A stretch of 64,000 nucleotides of DNA from JBPCQA01 sp050998615 (GCA_050998615.1 JBPCQA010000021.1:1-64000); one strand, 5' to 3'. Shown: positions 17,332-26,700, counted from the first letter of the stretch. Program-made: numbers and translations. The notes: generated by a model from the sequence alone, not told the origin.

Positions 17332-18102
17332 ATGAGCCCTGCCATTCACCCTCGCCCGGTCGCGCTCGTGACCGGCGTCGGCCGCACCGTCGGCATCGGC
17401 GCGAGCATCGCCACCCGACTTGCCCGAGATGGCTGGGACGTCGCCACCGCCCACTGGCCGGCGTACGACGATCGGATGCCGTGGGGGTGTCAGCCAGGTG
17501 ATGTCGAGAAGGTCGCAAACTCGATTCGCGAAGCCGGGGCAGCCACTGTGGCAGTGTCGGCCGATCTGCGCGTCGTCGAAAGCCCAGCCACGATTTTCGA
17601 CGCTGTCGGAGCCGAGCTGGGGCCGGTGACGGCGCTGATCATGTGCCATTGCGAATCCGTCGACTCGGGGCTCCTTGACACGTCCGTTGAAAGTTTCGAT
17701 CGGCACTTTGCGGTGAACACTCGGGCGTCGTGGCTGTTGATTCGCGAGTTCGCCTTGCGGTACACCGCACAGGAGGACCGAGGCAGGATCGTGGCGTTGA
17801 CCAGCGATGCCACGGTCGGCAACCTTGCGTACGGCGCGAGTAAGGGCGCCCTCGACCGCATCGTGATCGCCTCCGCACGTGAGCTGGCGGAGCGGCGCAT
17901 CACCGCCAACGTCATCAATCCCGGCCCGGTCGACACCGGTTGGATGAGTGACGAGCTCCGCGACCAGATCGTTCGCGCAACACCTCGCGGTCGCGGCGGA
18001 CGCGCCACCGACACCGCCGCACTGGTGTCCTTCCTTTGCTCCGACGAGGGCGGGTGGATCAATGGCCAACTGATGCATTGCGACGGCGGCCTTCACACGT
18101 AA
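17332..18102 (+). CDS. Short-chain dehydrogenase/reductase (SDR)
   Basis: This 256-residue classical SDR has the NAD(P)-binding motif VTGVGRTVGIGASIA, the NTR structural motif in FAVNTRASW, a catalytic Ser in LTSDATVG and the YGASK Tyr/Lys pair. The Thr-Ser-Asp variant around the serine is slightly unusual. The C-terminus (GQLMHCDGGLHT) has the normal family ending. Substrate is unknown; FabG-like 3-oxoacyl reductases are the nearest general type. It is transcribed alone, convergent with the carbonic anhydrase. Confidence 0.9.
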   Translation: MSPAIHPRPVALVTGVGRTVGIGASIATRLARDGWDVATAHWPAYDDRMPWGCQPGDVEKVANSIREAGAATVAVSADLRVVESPATIFDAVGAELGPVTALIMCHCESVDSGLLDTSVESFDRHFAVNTRASWLLIREFALRYTAQEDRGRIVALTSDATVGNLAYGASKGALDRIVIASARELAERRITANVINPGPVDTGWMSDELRDQIVRATPRGRGGRATDTAALVSFLCSDEGGWINGQLMHCDGGLHT

Positions 18103-18153
18103 GCCGCAGCACGGCGCTGCCCCGAACTCGCACCGGCACCGAGCCAGCCGGCT

Positions 18154-18672
18154 TCAGGGCCGCTCATCGGGTGGGATCACCACGTCGATCAGCCCGGTCG
18201 CGACGTCGTACACACAGCCGAGCACTGGCAGGTTGACGGGCAAGTACGGCGAGCTGCGGATCCGCTGCACGTCGCGCTTCAGCGTCTCGGTTTGGTCGGG
18301 GATCGTCCGGAAGTCCAGGCTCCTGGTGTCAACGCCGCGACCCAAGATCTCGGCATGCACGTCGTCATCGCTCACCTTCGTCATCCGGCAGTCCGTGTGC
18401 GCGATCACCATGACACGGGTGACGTCGAGCAGATGCACGGCAAGAACGAGGGTGCGAAGAACGTCATCGGTCACCCGCGCGCCGGCATTGCGCAGAATCT
18501 TCGCGTCTCCGCGAGTCAACCCGAGCATCTGCAGCGGAGCGATGCGCGAATCCATGCAGGTGATGACCGCAAGGCCCCGGGCGGCCTTGCCCCCAATGCC
18601 CGCGCCGGAGAAGCCTCGACCGTATTCGGCGTTCCCCGCTAGTACGTCGTCGAACGCGCCCACGTCACCCAT
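18154..18672 (-). CDS. Beta-class carbonic anhydrase
   Basis: This 172-residue enzyme has the zinc ligands Cys39, His92 and Cys95 and the Asp41-Arg43 dyad in CMDSR (HTDC for the second pair). It interconverts CO2 and bicarbonate in the cytoplasm. It is short, like the actinobacterial one-domain beta-CAs related to Rv1284. I chose ATG 18672, preceded by an AGAGGGA-type SD; the longer reading has a non-native basic leader. Confidence 0.9.
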   Translation of the reverse strand: MGDVGAFDDVLAGNAEYGRGFSGAGIGGKAARGLAVITCMDSRIAPLQMLGLTRGDAKILRNAGARVTDDVLRTLVLAVHLLDVTRVMVIAHTDCRMTKVSDDDVHAEILGRGVDTRSLDFRTIPDQTETLKRDVQRIRSSPYLPVNLPVLGCVYDVATGLIDVVIPPDERP

Positions 18673-18810
18673 CTCACCAGATCCCTCTGAGCACCGGCAG
18701 CTCAGCTTGCGATTCGGCAAAAACTTGCCGGTTGAACGATGAGTTTCGCGGCACCGCACGGTCTACCCGTCCAGAAGCCGGCACCCACAGCCGGATGGAG
18801 GGATGTAAGC

Positions 18811-19215
18811 ATGAGCCGCCACATTTTCGTCAATCTGCCGGTCAAAGACCTGCAGCAGTCGATCGACTTCTTCACCAAGCTCGGGTTCGAGTTCAATGCC
18901 CAGTTCACCGACGAGAACGCCAGCTGCATGGTGATCAGCGAGAACAGCTACGTGATGCTCTTGGTGGAAGACTTCTTCAAGACGTTCACCAAGAAGCACC
19001 TCTGTGACGCGACAACGCATACCGAGGCCATCGTCGCGCTCTCCGCCGACAGCCGGCAAGCCGTCGACGACCTGGTGGGTCAGGCACTGGATGCGGGCGG
19101 TCGACCTTCGGGCGACAAGATGGGCCAGGGCCCGATGTACGGGTGGAGCTTCCAGGATCTCGACGGCCACCTCTGGGAGATCATTTACATGGACCCGGCC
19201 GTCATCGAGCAGTGA
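18811..19215 (+). CDS. VOC/glyoxalase-superfamily protein
   Basis: This 134-residue protein has the VOC beta-alpha-beta-beta-beta start (MSRHIFVNLPVKDLQQSIDF) and the C-terminal DLDGHLWEIIYMDP, where Glu is the usual metal ligand. It has an SD (GGAGGG) and ends 77 nt before the sigma-factor gene on the same strand. In actinobacteria VOC proteins of this kind often accompany ECF sigma genes; the substrate is not predictable. Confidence 0.85.
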   Translation: MSRHIFVNLPVKDLQQSIDFFTKLGFEFNAQFTDENASCMVISENSYVMLLVEDFFKTFTKKHLCDATTHTEAIVALSADSRQAVDDLVGQALDAGGRPSGDKMGQGPMYGWSFQDLDGHLWEIIYMDPAVIEQ

Positions 19216-19292
19216 GCGACGTACGCCGACTGGAGAAGCGATTCCAGCCGCGCTCGGATGAGAGGATCAACGATGACGCAAGGAGGCGCACC

Positions 19293-20303
19293 GTGAGCCA
19301 GATCGCCCGGCCTGTCGACGACGACTTTCCCCGACTGACCGACCCCTACCGACGAGAGCTGTTCGCCCACTGCTACCGCATGCTGGGCTCGGTCCATGAC
19401 GCCGAAGACCTGGTTCAGGAGACCTACCTACGCGCCTGGCGCGCCTACCACAACTTCGAAAACCGCTCCTCGCTACGCACCTGGCTGTATCGGATCGCCA
19501 CCAACGTGTGTTTGACCGCCCTGGAGAGCCGCGAGAAACGACCGCTCCCGACCGGCCTCGGCAGCCCGAACGCTAGCCCCGACGAGCCGCTGGTAGAGCG
19601 GGCCGAAGTGCCCTGGCTCGAGCCAGTGCCGGATGCGCTGGTGGGAGCGGACCAAAACGACCCGGCGACGATCGTCGCTTCCCGCGAGAGCATCCGACTG
19701 GCGTTCGTCGCCGCGCTCCAACACCTGCCACCTCGCCAGCGCGCCGTGCTCATTTTGCGCGACGTGCTCAAGTGGCGAGCCGCCGAGGTGGCCGAAGCCC
19801 TCGGCACCTCGACCGTAGCGGTGAACAGCACGTTGCAACGAGCCCGCGCCCAGTTGGAGCAGGCCGCACCGACCGAGGACACGGTTGTGGAGCCCACGTC
19901 GCCGGAGCAGCGCGAGCTGCTGGACCGCTATGTGACCGCGTTCTGGGAGAAGGACATGGCCACCATCGTGGAGCTGTTCACCAAGGATGCTGTCTGGGAG
20001 ATGCCTCCGTTCATCGGGTGGTATCAGGGTCGAGAAGACATCGCCCGTCTCATCGGCACCCAATGTCCCGGTGGGCGTCAAGACATGCGTCTGGTCCGCA
20101 CCGACGCCAACGGTCAGCCGGCTTTCGGCCTGTACATGCGTGCCGATGACGGCCGGTTCTGGCCGTTCCAGTTGCAGGTGCTGACTCTGGGGCCGGCGGC
20201 CGTGAGTCACGTCGCGGCGTTCTTCCACGCCGGCCTGTTCTCGACGTTCGGCCTGCCGGAGAGCCTGGCGCCGGAGCCGGAGCAGCAACCGGCAGCAGAC
20301 TGA
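19293..20303 (+). CDS. sigG: ECF sigma factor with C-terminal SnoaL-like domain (SigG-like)
   Basis: This 336-residue sigma factor has region 2 (FAHCYRMLGSVHDAEDLVQE, RTWLYRIATN) and region 4 (LPPRQRAVLILRDVLKWRAA, then VAEALGTSTVAVNSTLQRAR). A C-terminal SnoaL/NTF2-like domain follows (LDRYVTAFWEKDMATIVELF...). This layout fits the TIGR02960/SigG group, where the extra domain modulates activity instead of a classical anti-sigma factor. The GTG at 19293 with AAGGAGG 6 nt upstream decides the start. The next gene begins 22 nt after the stop, so they form an operon. Confidence 0.9.
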   Translation: MSQIARPVDDDFPRLTDPYRRELFAHCYRMLGSVHDAEDLVQETYLRAWRAYHNFENRSSLRTWLYRIATNVCLTALESREKRPLPTGLGSPNASPDEPLVERAEVPWLEPVPDALVGADQNDPATIVASRESIRLAFVAALQHLPPRQRAVLILRDVLKWRAAEVAEALGTSTVAVNSTLQRARAQLEQAAPTEDTVVEPTSPEQRELLDRYVTAFWEKDMATIVELFTKDAVWEMPPFIGWYQGREDIARLIGTQCPGGRQDMRLVRTDANGQPAFGLYMRADDGRFWPFQLQVLTLGPAAVSHVAAFFHAGLFSTFGLPESLAPEPEQQPAAD

Positions 20304-20325
20304 CCGGCTCAGCGAAGGAGCAGCC

Positions 20326-20907
20326 ATGCCTACCGGGGCGGCGCCCGCACCGTTGATCGGCTCGCTCGGGCTGCTCGAGCGGGCGATCGGTTACACCCGC
20401 GGCAGCCTTCAGTTAGTGACGGACGCCGATCTGACGCTCGCCACGCCCTGCCGCGAATGGAACCTTCGCGCCTTGCTGCGTCACATGAACGACTCGCTCG
20501 CCGCGCTGCAACAAGCTGCCGACGTCGGGTACGTCGAACTCGATCCGGTCGGTGCTGACACGTCGCGCGATATCGTGGCGACGATCCGCATTCGGGCGTG
20601 TTCGCTGCTCGGCTCCTGGACTCACAACGACGGCGCCACGCTGGTGCGTGTCGCCGACTCGGCGCTGACGGCAAGCGTTCTGGCGAGCACCGGTGCTCTG
20701 GAGATCGCCGTACACGGGTGGGACGTCTCGCAAGCTTGCCGGCACGATCCCGGCCTGCCGCCGAGGCTGGCCGAGGAGCTGCTGGAGCTGGTGCCGCTGC
20801 TGGTCAGCAATCGGGACCGTCCCGAGCGGTTCGCGCCCTCCGTCGACGTACCCCCCTTCGCCTCCCCTGCAGACCGGCTGCTCGCCTTCCTCGGCCGTCA
20901 CCCCTGA
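20326..20907 (+). CDS. TIGR03086-type DinB/maleylpyruvate isomerase-like protein
   Basis: This 193-residue protein has PCREWNLRALLRHMNDSL and later EIAVHGWDVSQA, the metal-ligand-bearing helices of the TIGR03086/MDMPI-N family. Members are thought to be thiol-dependent (mycothiol) enzymes, but this one is uncharacterised. It follows the SigG-like sigma factor by 22 nt and is probably co-transcribed. Confidence 0.83.
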   Translation: MPTGAAPAPLIGSLGLLERAIGYTRGSLQLVTDADLTLATPCREWNLRALLRHMNDSLAALQQAADVGYVELDPVGADTSRDIVATIRIRACSLLGSWTHNDGATLVRVADSALTASVLASTGALEIAVHGWDVSQACRHDPGLPPRLAEELLELVPLLVSNRDRPERFAPSVDVPPFASPADRLLAFLGRHP

Positions 20908-21002
20908 CACTCGGACGGTCAACGAGCGAGCCGGGTGCGGTGACCGCGCCCGGTGACTCGTGGTGAGATGGAGTCGTTCGGTCAGGAAAGGGGCACGGCC
21001 AG

Positions 21003-22061
21003 ATGACGCCACCTACGCAGCCGCCCGAAGCGGGCGCCGGCAATGACGCCGTGGTGGCCGGCGATCCGTTGGACATCGATCTGCTGGTCGTCGGCGCCGG
21101 ACCGACCGGTCTGTACGCCGCTTACTACGCGGGTTTTCGCAACATGTCGGTAGCGATCGTCGACTCGCTTCCCGAAGCGGGCGGGCAGATCACCGCGATG
21201 TACCCAGAGAAGGTCATCTACGACGTGGCAGGATACCCCGCGATAGTTGGCCAGCGGCTCGTCGAGGCGCTCGTGGACCAGGCCGGCCAGTATTCTCCTC
21301 ATCTGTTGCTCGGACAGCGTGCCGAGACGCTCGTCGCGACCGATGACTCGGTTACCGTGACGACAGACCTCGGTCAGGTCGTGACCGCGCGGGCGGTTCT
21401 GATAACTGCCGGAATGGGTGTCTTCGCGCCCCGACCACTCCCCACCGGCGTGGCGTTCGAAGGCCGCGGCCTGCGCTACTTCGTGCCGCAGTTGCAAGAG
21501 CTGGCCGGCCTCGACGTGCTCATCGTCGGCGGGGGTGACTCGGCGTTCGACTGGGCGATGAGCCTGGAGCCGTTGGCCCGGTCGGTGACGCTGGTGCACC
21601 GACGGGAGCGTTTCGGAGCACACGAGAGCTCGGTCGAGACTGTGCTCGCGTCCTCGGTGCGTGTGCTGGTGCCGTTCGAGGTGTCCGCGATCCACGGTGA
21701 CGGGTACGTGTCTGGAGTCGAGCTGGCCCGAAAGGGCGGTCAAGAGTCGCTCACCATGGATGTGCAGGCCATTGTCGCTGCGCTCGGTTTCACTGCTGAC
21801 CTCGGGCCGATGTCGCGATGGGGCCTCGAGCTGGAGCGCCATCACATCGTCGTCGACACCCGGATGCGCACCAGTCTGCCGCGGGTGTTCGCCGCCGGCG
21901 ACGTCGTCGAGTACGACGGCAAGGTGCCGCTCATCTCGGTGGGTTTCGGCGAAGCTGCGACAGCGGTGAACAACGCCGCCGGTGTGATCTCGCCCGGGGC
22001 GAAGTCGTTCCCCGGCCACTCGTCGGCCTCGCCGAACCCTCACTCACCGCCGGCACCTTAA
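21003..22061 (+). CDS. Ferredoxin-NADP+ reductase, thioredoxin-reductase-like type
   Basis: This 352-residue flavoprotein has the FAD motif VVGAGPTGLYAAYYAG, the NADPH-domain motif IVGGGDSAFDWA with HRRERFGAHE, and the FAD-contact end VFAAGDVVEYDGKVPLISVG. The redox-active CxxC of thioredoxin reductase is missing (GGGDSA instead of a CAxC site), which marks the YumC-type FNR. It would move electrons between NADPH and ferredoxin. It is monocistronic and followed by a strong hairpin at 22074. Confidence 0.9.
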   Translation: MTPPTQPPEAGAGNDAVVAGDPLDIDLLVVGAGPTGLYAAYYAGFRNMSVAIVDSLPEAGGQITAMYPEKVIYDVAGYPAIVGQRLVEALVDQAGQYSPHLLLGQRAETLVATDDSVTVTTDLGQVVTARAVLITAGMGVFAPRPLPTGVAFEGRGLRYFVPQLQELAGLDVLIVGGGDSAFDWAMSLEPLARSVTLVHRRERFGAHESSVETVLASSVRVLVPFEVSAIHGDGYVSGVELARKGGQESLTMDVQAIVAALGFTADLGPMSRWGLELERHHIVVDTRMRTSLPRVFAAGDVVEYDGKVPLISVGFGEAATAVNNAAGVISPGAKSFPGHSSASPNPHSPPAP

Positions 22062-22073
22062 GAAGGTGCTCTC

Positions 22074-22091
22074 AGAGCCCGCGCGGGCTCT
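22074..22091. terminator. Perfect 18-bp palindrome after the FNR gene
   Basis: AGAGCCCGCGCGGGCTCT can form a 7-bp stem with a GCGC loop 13 nt after the FNR stop codon. There is no T-tract, so termination would be of the intrinsic-like GC type. Related AGAGCC-N3-GGCTCT hairpins occur at 38130 and 44111. Confidence 0.6.
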
Positions 22092-22140
22092 AGGCCGAAA
22101 GCTCTCCGGCAGTTCGCTGACCGGCGAGTATAAAGGTGCG

Positions 22141-22839
22141 GTGACCACCACCCAGCGAGCAAAGAGAGGCCACCCCGGTGAGCCGCGACTGCCGGCGGCA
22201 TGCGCGGTCGTCGCCGCGATCGTGCTCTACGTGGTGCTGCCCGGCCAGCTCATTTTCGGGCCGCGGTTCATCGTGCCCGCCCTGGAGCTGCTGCTGTTCG
22301 TGCCGCTGATAGCCGCCAATCCCCGGCGTCTGACCCGGGAGAGCATCCTCCTTCGCCGGCTCTCGCTCGCCCTGGTGCTCATCATCGCCGTCGCCAACAC
22401 GGTGGCGCTCGTGCTCCTCGTGCGCGAACTGCTCTTCGGGCAGGCCGGCCAGGGCATCACACTCTTGCGGGCAGCGGCTCAAGTGTGGTTCACCAACATC
22501 ATCATGTTCGGACTGGCGTTTTGGGAGCTCGACCGCGGCGGCCCCGTAACACGGACGCAGGCGCTGGCCGTCAACCTGCCGCCGGCCGACTTCCGGTTTC
22601 CACAAGACGAGGATCATGATGCAATCGCCGAGGTGGCCGCACGCTCGTCGGCGAAGTCGGGATGGACGCCTGGCTTCATCGACTACCTGTACGTGTCGAT
22701 CACCAACTCGTCGGCCTTCAGCCCGACCGACACCATGCCGCTGTCTCCACGAGCAAAGCTGCTGATGGGCGTTGAGTCGATTTCCGCATTGCTGCTATCG
22801 GTGCTCGTCATCTCCCGAGGCGTCAGCCTGCTCCACTGA
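22141..22839 (+). CDS. Integral membrane protein of unknown function
   Basis: This 232-residue protein has about five transmembrane segments (AACAVVAAIVLYVVLPGQLI, LELLLFVPLIAA, LALVLIIAVANTVALVLLV, WFTNIIMFGLAFWEL, and a C-terminal VESISALLLSVLVISRG). The central motif FIDYLYVSITNSSAFSPTD and the arrangement recall two-helix pore-domain-like bacterial membrane proteins. I know no assigned function. The GTG at 22141 (after AAAGG) is preferred to an earlier start that would lie inside the terminator-like hairpin. Confidence 0.72.
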   Translation: MTTTQRAKRGHPGEPRLPAACAVVAAIVLYVVLPGQLIFGPRFIVPALELLLFVPLIAANPRRLTRESILLRRLSLALVLIIAVANTVALVLLVRELLFGQAGQGITLLRAAAQVWFTNIIMFGLAFWELDRGGPVTRTQALAVNLPPADFRFPQDEDHDAIAEVAARSSAKSGWTPGFIDYLYVSITNSSAFSPTDTMPLSPRAKLLMGVESISALLLSVLVISRGVSLLH

Positions 22840-22897
22840 CCCAGTGCACGACGCACCGCCGGTCGCGGTCGGTCCCTGGATACGAGAGAATCGGGCC

Positions 22898-24100
22898 GTG
22901 ACTGGGTTTGAGAGACGCCCTGCTGACGGTTGCAGCGACGTACCGGCTGGTTCGCCCCTCGCGCCGACGCATCCGGCAGTCGATTTGCCTGCTGGGTGGT
23001 GGTCATCCGCGTCTCCGGGCGTAGCAGACGTGGCGCGACTTGCAGATCTTCGTCGTCGCCATGAGGAGTGGGCGAGGGGATGGGCGACAGCCACCGACGC
23101 CGACGTCGCCGCTGGGGTGACGGGGCGGGGAGCCAACCGTCGCCAGCACGTTCAAGTGGTAGACGGGTCCGGTCCCGTCCAAGCCTGGGCGAATGTCCAT
23201 GATCGGGCCGCCGGGCGAGTCGACGTCGAGGTCATCATCGACCCCGAGCTGACGGGCTCACCTGACGACACTCGCGCCGACTCCCTTGCTGAGCGGCTCT
23301 TCGACTGGGCGGCGGTTGCGGCGACCGGGATCGGAGCTCACCGCGGCTTGACGCTCACCCAGCTCGACAGCAGCGCATTCTCCGACGACGAACGCCAACA
23401 ACGTTGGCTAGCTGCCGCGGGCTACGCCAAGGCGCGCACCTGGTGGCAAATGAGCCGTCCCGTCACCGCTGCCGAGGGTGCGCCGGATGCGATGCCGGCA
23501 CCGCGCGCGGGAGTCGTCGTACGCCGCGTCGGCGCCGGCGTGGACGGCCTGCCAGACGAACATGATGTGAGGACTGTGCATGGTGTGCTGGAGGCAGCCT
23601 TCGCCGACCACTTCAACTCCTACCAAGAGACGTTCGACGAGTTCTGCTCGAGGCTCAAGGAAGATCCCGGCCACCGGTGGGACCATTGGTGGATCGCCAC
23701 GCTGACCAACACCGCGCACACCGCCACCGGGCACGCCGATAGGGAAGTCGCCGGCAGCGGACGGCCGGCCCAACCGCCGCTGGGCCAAGGCGACGCCGAT
23801 GTTGCCGGTGCCCTGGTCGGTGCGGTGCTTCCGGCTGGTTCGTCACCCAACGGTGAGGTGCAACCGGAAGGAAGCTACATCGCCTATATGGGAGTGTTGC
23901 CGAACGCTCGCGGTCGTGGCGTCGCGAAGTCGCTGCTGTACGCCGTAATCGCGGACGCTGCCCGACGCGGTCGCAACCGGGTCGGGCTCGAGGTCGATGC
24001 CGATTCCCCGACCGGGGCCGAGGCGATGTACCAATCCATGGGCTGGCAGACGTCATACATGACCCAGTCCTGGCATCGCGAAATCACCGTCCCCAGCTGA
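22898..24100 (+). CDS. GNAT-family acetyltransferase (two-domain, MshD-like layout)
   Basis: This 400-residue protein has a degenerate N-terminal GNAT half (residues about 40-190) and a C-terminal half with an acetyl-CoA loop (YMGVLPNARGRGVAKSLLYA) and the usual end EAMYQSMGWQTSYM. The two-domain layout resembles mycothiol synthase and related acetyltransferases, but the acceptor is unknown. The GTG at 22898 lacks an SD, so a leaderless transcript is likely. The region about 320-350 has a Gly/Pro-rich insertion. Confidence 0.8.
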   Translation: MTGFERRPADGCSDVPAGSPLAPTHPAVDLPAGWWSSASPGVADVARLADLRRRHEEWARGWATATDADVAAGVTGRGANRRQHVQVVDGSGPVQAWANVHDRAAGRVDVEVIIDPELTGSPDDTRADSLAERLFDWAAVAATGIGAHRGLTLTQLDSSAFSDDERQQRWLAAAGYAKARTWWQMSRPVTAAEGAPDAMPAPRAGVVVRRVGAGVDGLPDEHDVRTVHGVLEAAFADHFNSYQETFDEFCSRLKEDPGHRWDHWWIATLTNTAHTATGHADREVAGSGRPAQPPLGQGDADVAGALVGAVLPAGSSPNGEVQPEGSYIAYMGVLPNARGRGVAKSLLYAVIADAARRGRNRVGLEVDADSPTGAEAMYQSMGWQTSYMTQSWHREITVPS

Positions 24101-24165
24101 CTTCCCGCCGAGCCGTCAGGTTCTTCCGCCACCCGCCACCGCTCGAAGACTCGGCAATGGGCCCA

Positions 24166-24549
24166 TCAGCCGGTGAACTGAAACAGCTCCACGAGGTTGC
24201 CGGCGGGGTCCTCGAGCAGTATCTGCTTCCCACCGACGCCGACAACAACGTCGTTCCGAAAGTGCATCCCGGCGGCGCGGAGCCGGTCGACCTCGGCTTC
24301 GAGATCCTCCACGGGAAGTGAGATGCGGTTCCAGCCGCCCGGTTCGGGCAGGCGACCATCGGGCATGCTCTGTCCCCCGCCACCGCGTCCGCTCGGTGCG
24401 CTCAGCAGCAACCGCAGGGCACCGCGAGAGAGAATGGCGAACGTCGGCGCCGGGTGCATCTGCACATCGAAGCCTAACTGGATTGTGTAGAACGCCAGAG
24501 CCGCGTCGACGTCATCGACGATGTAGCGCACGCTCACGGTTTCGGCCAT
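24166..24549 (-). CDS. VOC/glyoxalase-superfamily protein
   Basis: This 127-residue VOC module starts MAETVSVRYIVDDVDAALAF and ends ILLEDPAGNLVELFQFTG, with the conserved Glu in NLVELF. The middle (SGRGGGGQSMPDGR) is a Gly-rich loop. It is a stand-alone gene convergent with the GNAT gene. Bleomycin-resistance-like or dioxygenase-like function cannot be told apart from sequence. Confidence 0.83.
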   Translation of the reverse strand: MAETVSVRYIVDDVDAALAFYTIQLGFDVQMHPAPTFAILSRGALRLLLSAPSGRGGGGQSMPDGRLPEPGGWNRISLPVEDLEAEVDRLRAAGMHFRNDVVVGVGGKQILLEDPAGNLVELFQFTG

Positions 24550-24756
24550 CTCGACTCGCCTTTCGCTAGTCCGGCTCAGCTATGCCAGCGCGCCACCGCT
24601 TCGCCAGCGACGCGACAAGATGCTGCTTGGAGACAGTTTCACCGAGCGATCGCGAGCCCGCAACAGCGCCACAGCCCACGGACCCAACGCTTCGACCCAT
24701 CGAGGTGCCGCCCGCCGCACTGCCCCAGCGGCGCAGATCCGGCTGCGAGCAAATAC

Positions 24757-24820
24757 CTGGCGGGTCGGTGGGAAAAAGCTGGCGGGTCGGTGGGAAAAAG
24801 CTGGCGGCTCGGCGGGAAGG
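24757..24820. repeat. Three tandem copies of a 22-bp unit
   Basis: The unit CTGGCGGGTCGGTGGGAAAAAG occurs at 24757 and 24779 exactly, and a third degenerate, shortened copy (CTGGCGGCTCGGCGGGAAGG) ends at 24820. It lies immediately downstream of the ideR stop codon (24821, minus strand), so it is in the 3' region of that transcript. Replication slippage is the simplest origin. Confidence 0.85.
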
Positions 24821-25510
24821 TCAGACGCGGCGTACGAACAGGTGGCTGGCCGCCTCAAGGTCGATCTCGGCCGCCTCGCCGCCACTGCCGATCAGCACTC
24901 CGCCAGCCCCACGGGCAACCGTCAGTACTGCTCCGGGCAGCGCCCCTACCCGGCTGAGCACCGACATCAACTCCTCGTCGGTCTGCAGCGGCTCAGCGAT
25001 GCGGCCCACAATGACGCGCTGCTCGTCGTCGGCAACTATCGTGTCCAGCGCCTCGACACCGTCGAGGAACTCCTCGAGACGGTGACCGCCTGCGCCCAGC
25101 TCGTCGAGCCCGGGAATGGGGTTGCCGTACGGCGACACCGTGGGGTGGCCCAAGATTTCGAGCAATCGGCGCTCGACAGTCTCCGACATCACGTGTTCCC
25201 ATCGACAGGCCTCGACGTGCACCTGCTCCCATTCGAGCCCAATGATGTCGATCAGCAACCGTTCGGCGAGCCGGTGTTTGCGCATCACCCGCATCGCGAG
25301 CATGCCACCTTCGCTGGTCAACTCCAGGTGCCGGTCGCCTTGCACCGTGAGCAAGCCGTCACGTTCCATCCGTGCCACCGTCTGGCTCACCGTGGGGCCG
25401 GATTGGTGAAGGCGTTCGGCGATTCGGGCTCGCAGCGGAACGATCCCCTCCTCTTCGAGCTCGAAGATCGTCCGGAGATACATCTCCGTGGTGTCAATCA
25501 GATCGGTCAC
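24821..25510 (-). CDS. ideR: IdeR/DtxR-family metal-dependent repressor
   Basis: This 229-residue protein has the DtxR winged helix (DTTEMYLRTIFELEEEGIVP, RLHQSGPTVSQTVARMERDG), the metal-binding dimerisation domain (MRKHRLAERLL, CRWEHVMS, GHPTVSPYGNPIPG) and a C-terminal SH3-like domain. The Cys and His ligands of DtxR/IdeR are present. With Fe2+ it represses iron acquisition and activates storage genes elsewhere in the genome. The GTG at 25510 matches family length; longer readings have no SD. No iron box was found in this window. Confidence 0.92.
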   Translation of the reverse strand: MTDLIDTTEMYLRTIFELEEEGIVPLRARIAERLHQSGPTVSQTVARMERDGLLTVQGDRHLELTSEGGMLAMRVMRKHRLAERLLIDIIGLEWEQVHVEACRWEHVMSETVERRLLEILGHPTVSPYGNPIPGLDELGAGGHRLEEFLDGVEALDTIVADDEQRVIVGRIAEPLQTDEELMSVLSRVGALPGAVLTVARGAGGVLIGSGGEAAEIDLEAASHLFVRRV

Positions 25511-25808
25511 GCGGCGCGTCCATCTGTCGATTCGGGTGTCGTGGTCCTGGCGGTGAACGGCTTCGCACTCACCGCAGCCGAATCGTGGACACACACCACT
25601 GACGGTCATTGTGGCCCATGCAGCAACTCGAGCCAAGTTCGCCGCCGGAACAATCAGACCTTGAGCTAGCCAGAGCCGGCTAAACGCCTGACCTTGCCGT
25701 GTGACCTGCCAGCAGGGTCGAACGGTGAGCTTCCCAAGAACCGCTCGCCAGGACCGAGTGACTGAGCCTTGCGCGATCGGGACGGGGCGGGAGGCTAGCC
25801 TTCCCGTG

Positions 25809-26543
25809 ATGTCCGTTCATACGATCACCATCGCGTCACGCTTCATGGGGCCGCCCGGGTCGGGCAACGGCGGATACACGGCCGGCAGGCTGGCGTCCCA
25901 TGTCGGCGATGGCGATGGCGGTATCCCGGTGTCCGTGACGCTTCGTCAGCCTCCACCACTCGACGTATCGATGCGGGTCGAGCACACGGACCAAACCCGG
26001 CTACTGCTCGCCGGTTCGATCATCGCCCAAGCCAACCCGGGCAAGCTTCGCGGCGAGCCAGTGGAGCCGGTCGAGATGGCGGTCGCGGCCGAAGCTGAAT
26101 CGACGTACCGAGGCCGGCTCGACCACCCGTTCCCCACCTGCTTCACCTGCGGGACCGGGAGGCAGTCAGGTGATGCTCTTCGGCTGATGCCCGGGCTGTT
26201 CGCGCCCGGACGCACCGCCTGCGTGTGGGTCCCCGACTCGTCTCTCGCCGCGGCGGCGAACTCCGATGTCGCCGCGACCGAGTTCGCTTGGGCAGCGCTC
26301 GACTGCCCAGGTGGTTGGACGTCGGATCTCGACGTGCGACCCCTCGTGCTGGGTCAAATGACTGCGTTGTGCGACGAGCCGCCGCTGATCGGCCAGCCGC
26401 ACGTCATCGTGGGGCAGTTGCTGGCCGAGGAAGGCCGCAAGACGTTCACGGCAACCACATTGTACGACGACGACGGCCGCGTGCTGGGCCGCGCCGAGCA
26501 CGTCTGGATAGCGGTCGACCCGGCGACGTTCGGCTCCCGATAA
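25809..26543 (+). CDS. Conserved hypothetical protein, thioesterase/hotdog-like
   Basis: This 244-residue protein begins MSVHTITIASRFMGPPGSGN, then GGYTAGRLASHVG. Mid-protein is FPTCFTCGTGRQSGDALRLM, and it ends with VGQLLAEEGRKTFTATTLYD, then EHVWIAVDP. The GNGGYTAG and TTLYDDDGRVLGRAEHVW segments resemble double-hotdog thioesterase-like proteins. The CxxC within FTCG may be structural. The ATG at 25809 is the plausible start; the earlier frame is arginine-rich. The function is unknown. Confidence 0.65.
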   Translation: MSVHTITIASRFMGPPGSGNGGYTAGRLASHVGDGDGGIPVSVTLRQPPPLDVSMRVEHTDQTRLLLAGSIIAQANPGKLRGEPVEPVEMAVAAEAESTYRGRLDHPFPTCFTCGTGRQSGDALRLMPGLFAPGRTACVWVPDSSLAAAANSDVAATEFAWAALDCPGGWTSDLDVRPLVLGQMTALCDEPPLIGQPHVIVGQLLAEEGRKTFTATTLYDDDGRVLGRAEHVWIAVDPATFGSR

Positions 26544-26700
26544 CGTTCGCCGTGTTCAACCACAGCCCGGCGGGAGGACCGCGCGTGCGCAATGTCTCGT
26601 GGTGAGCACTCTCCCGCCCGACACCGTCGCCTGGTTCCAGCGCTCCTGAGGACACCTGCCGTCCAAGCTGCTCAACCCCAGCTGGAGGCGGTGATCGGCG

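Noticed and set aside
22066..22140. Earlier start of the membrane protein at 22066
   Set aside because: It would begin just before and read through the hairpin at 22074-22091; GTG 22141 follows an AAAGG site.
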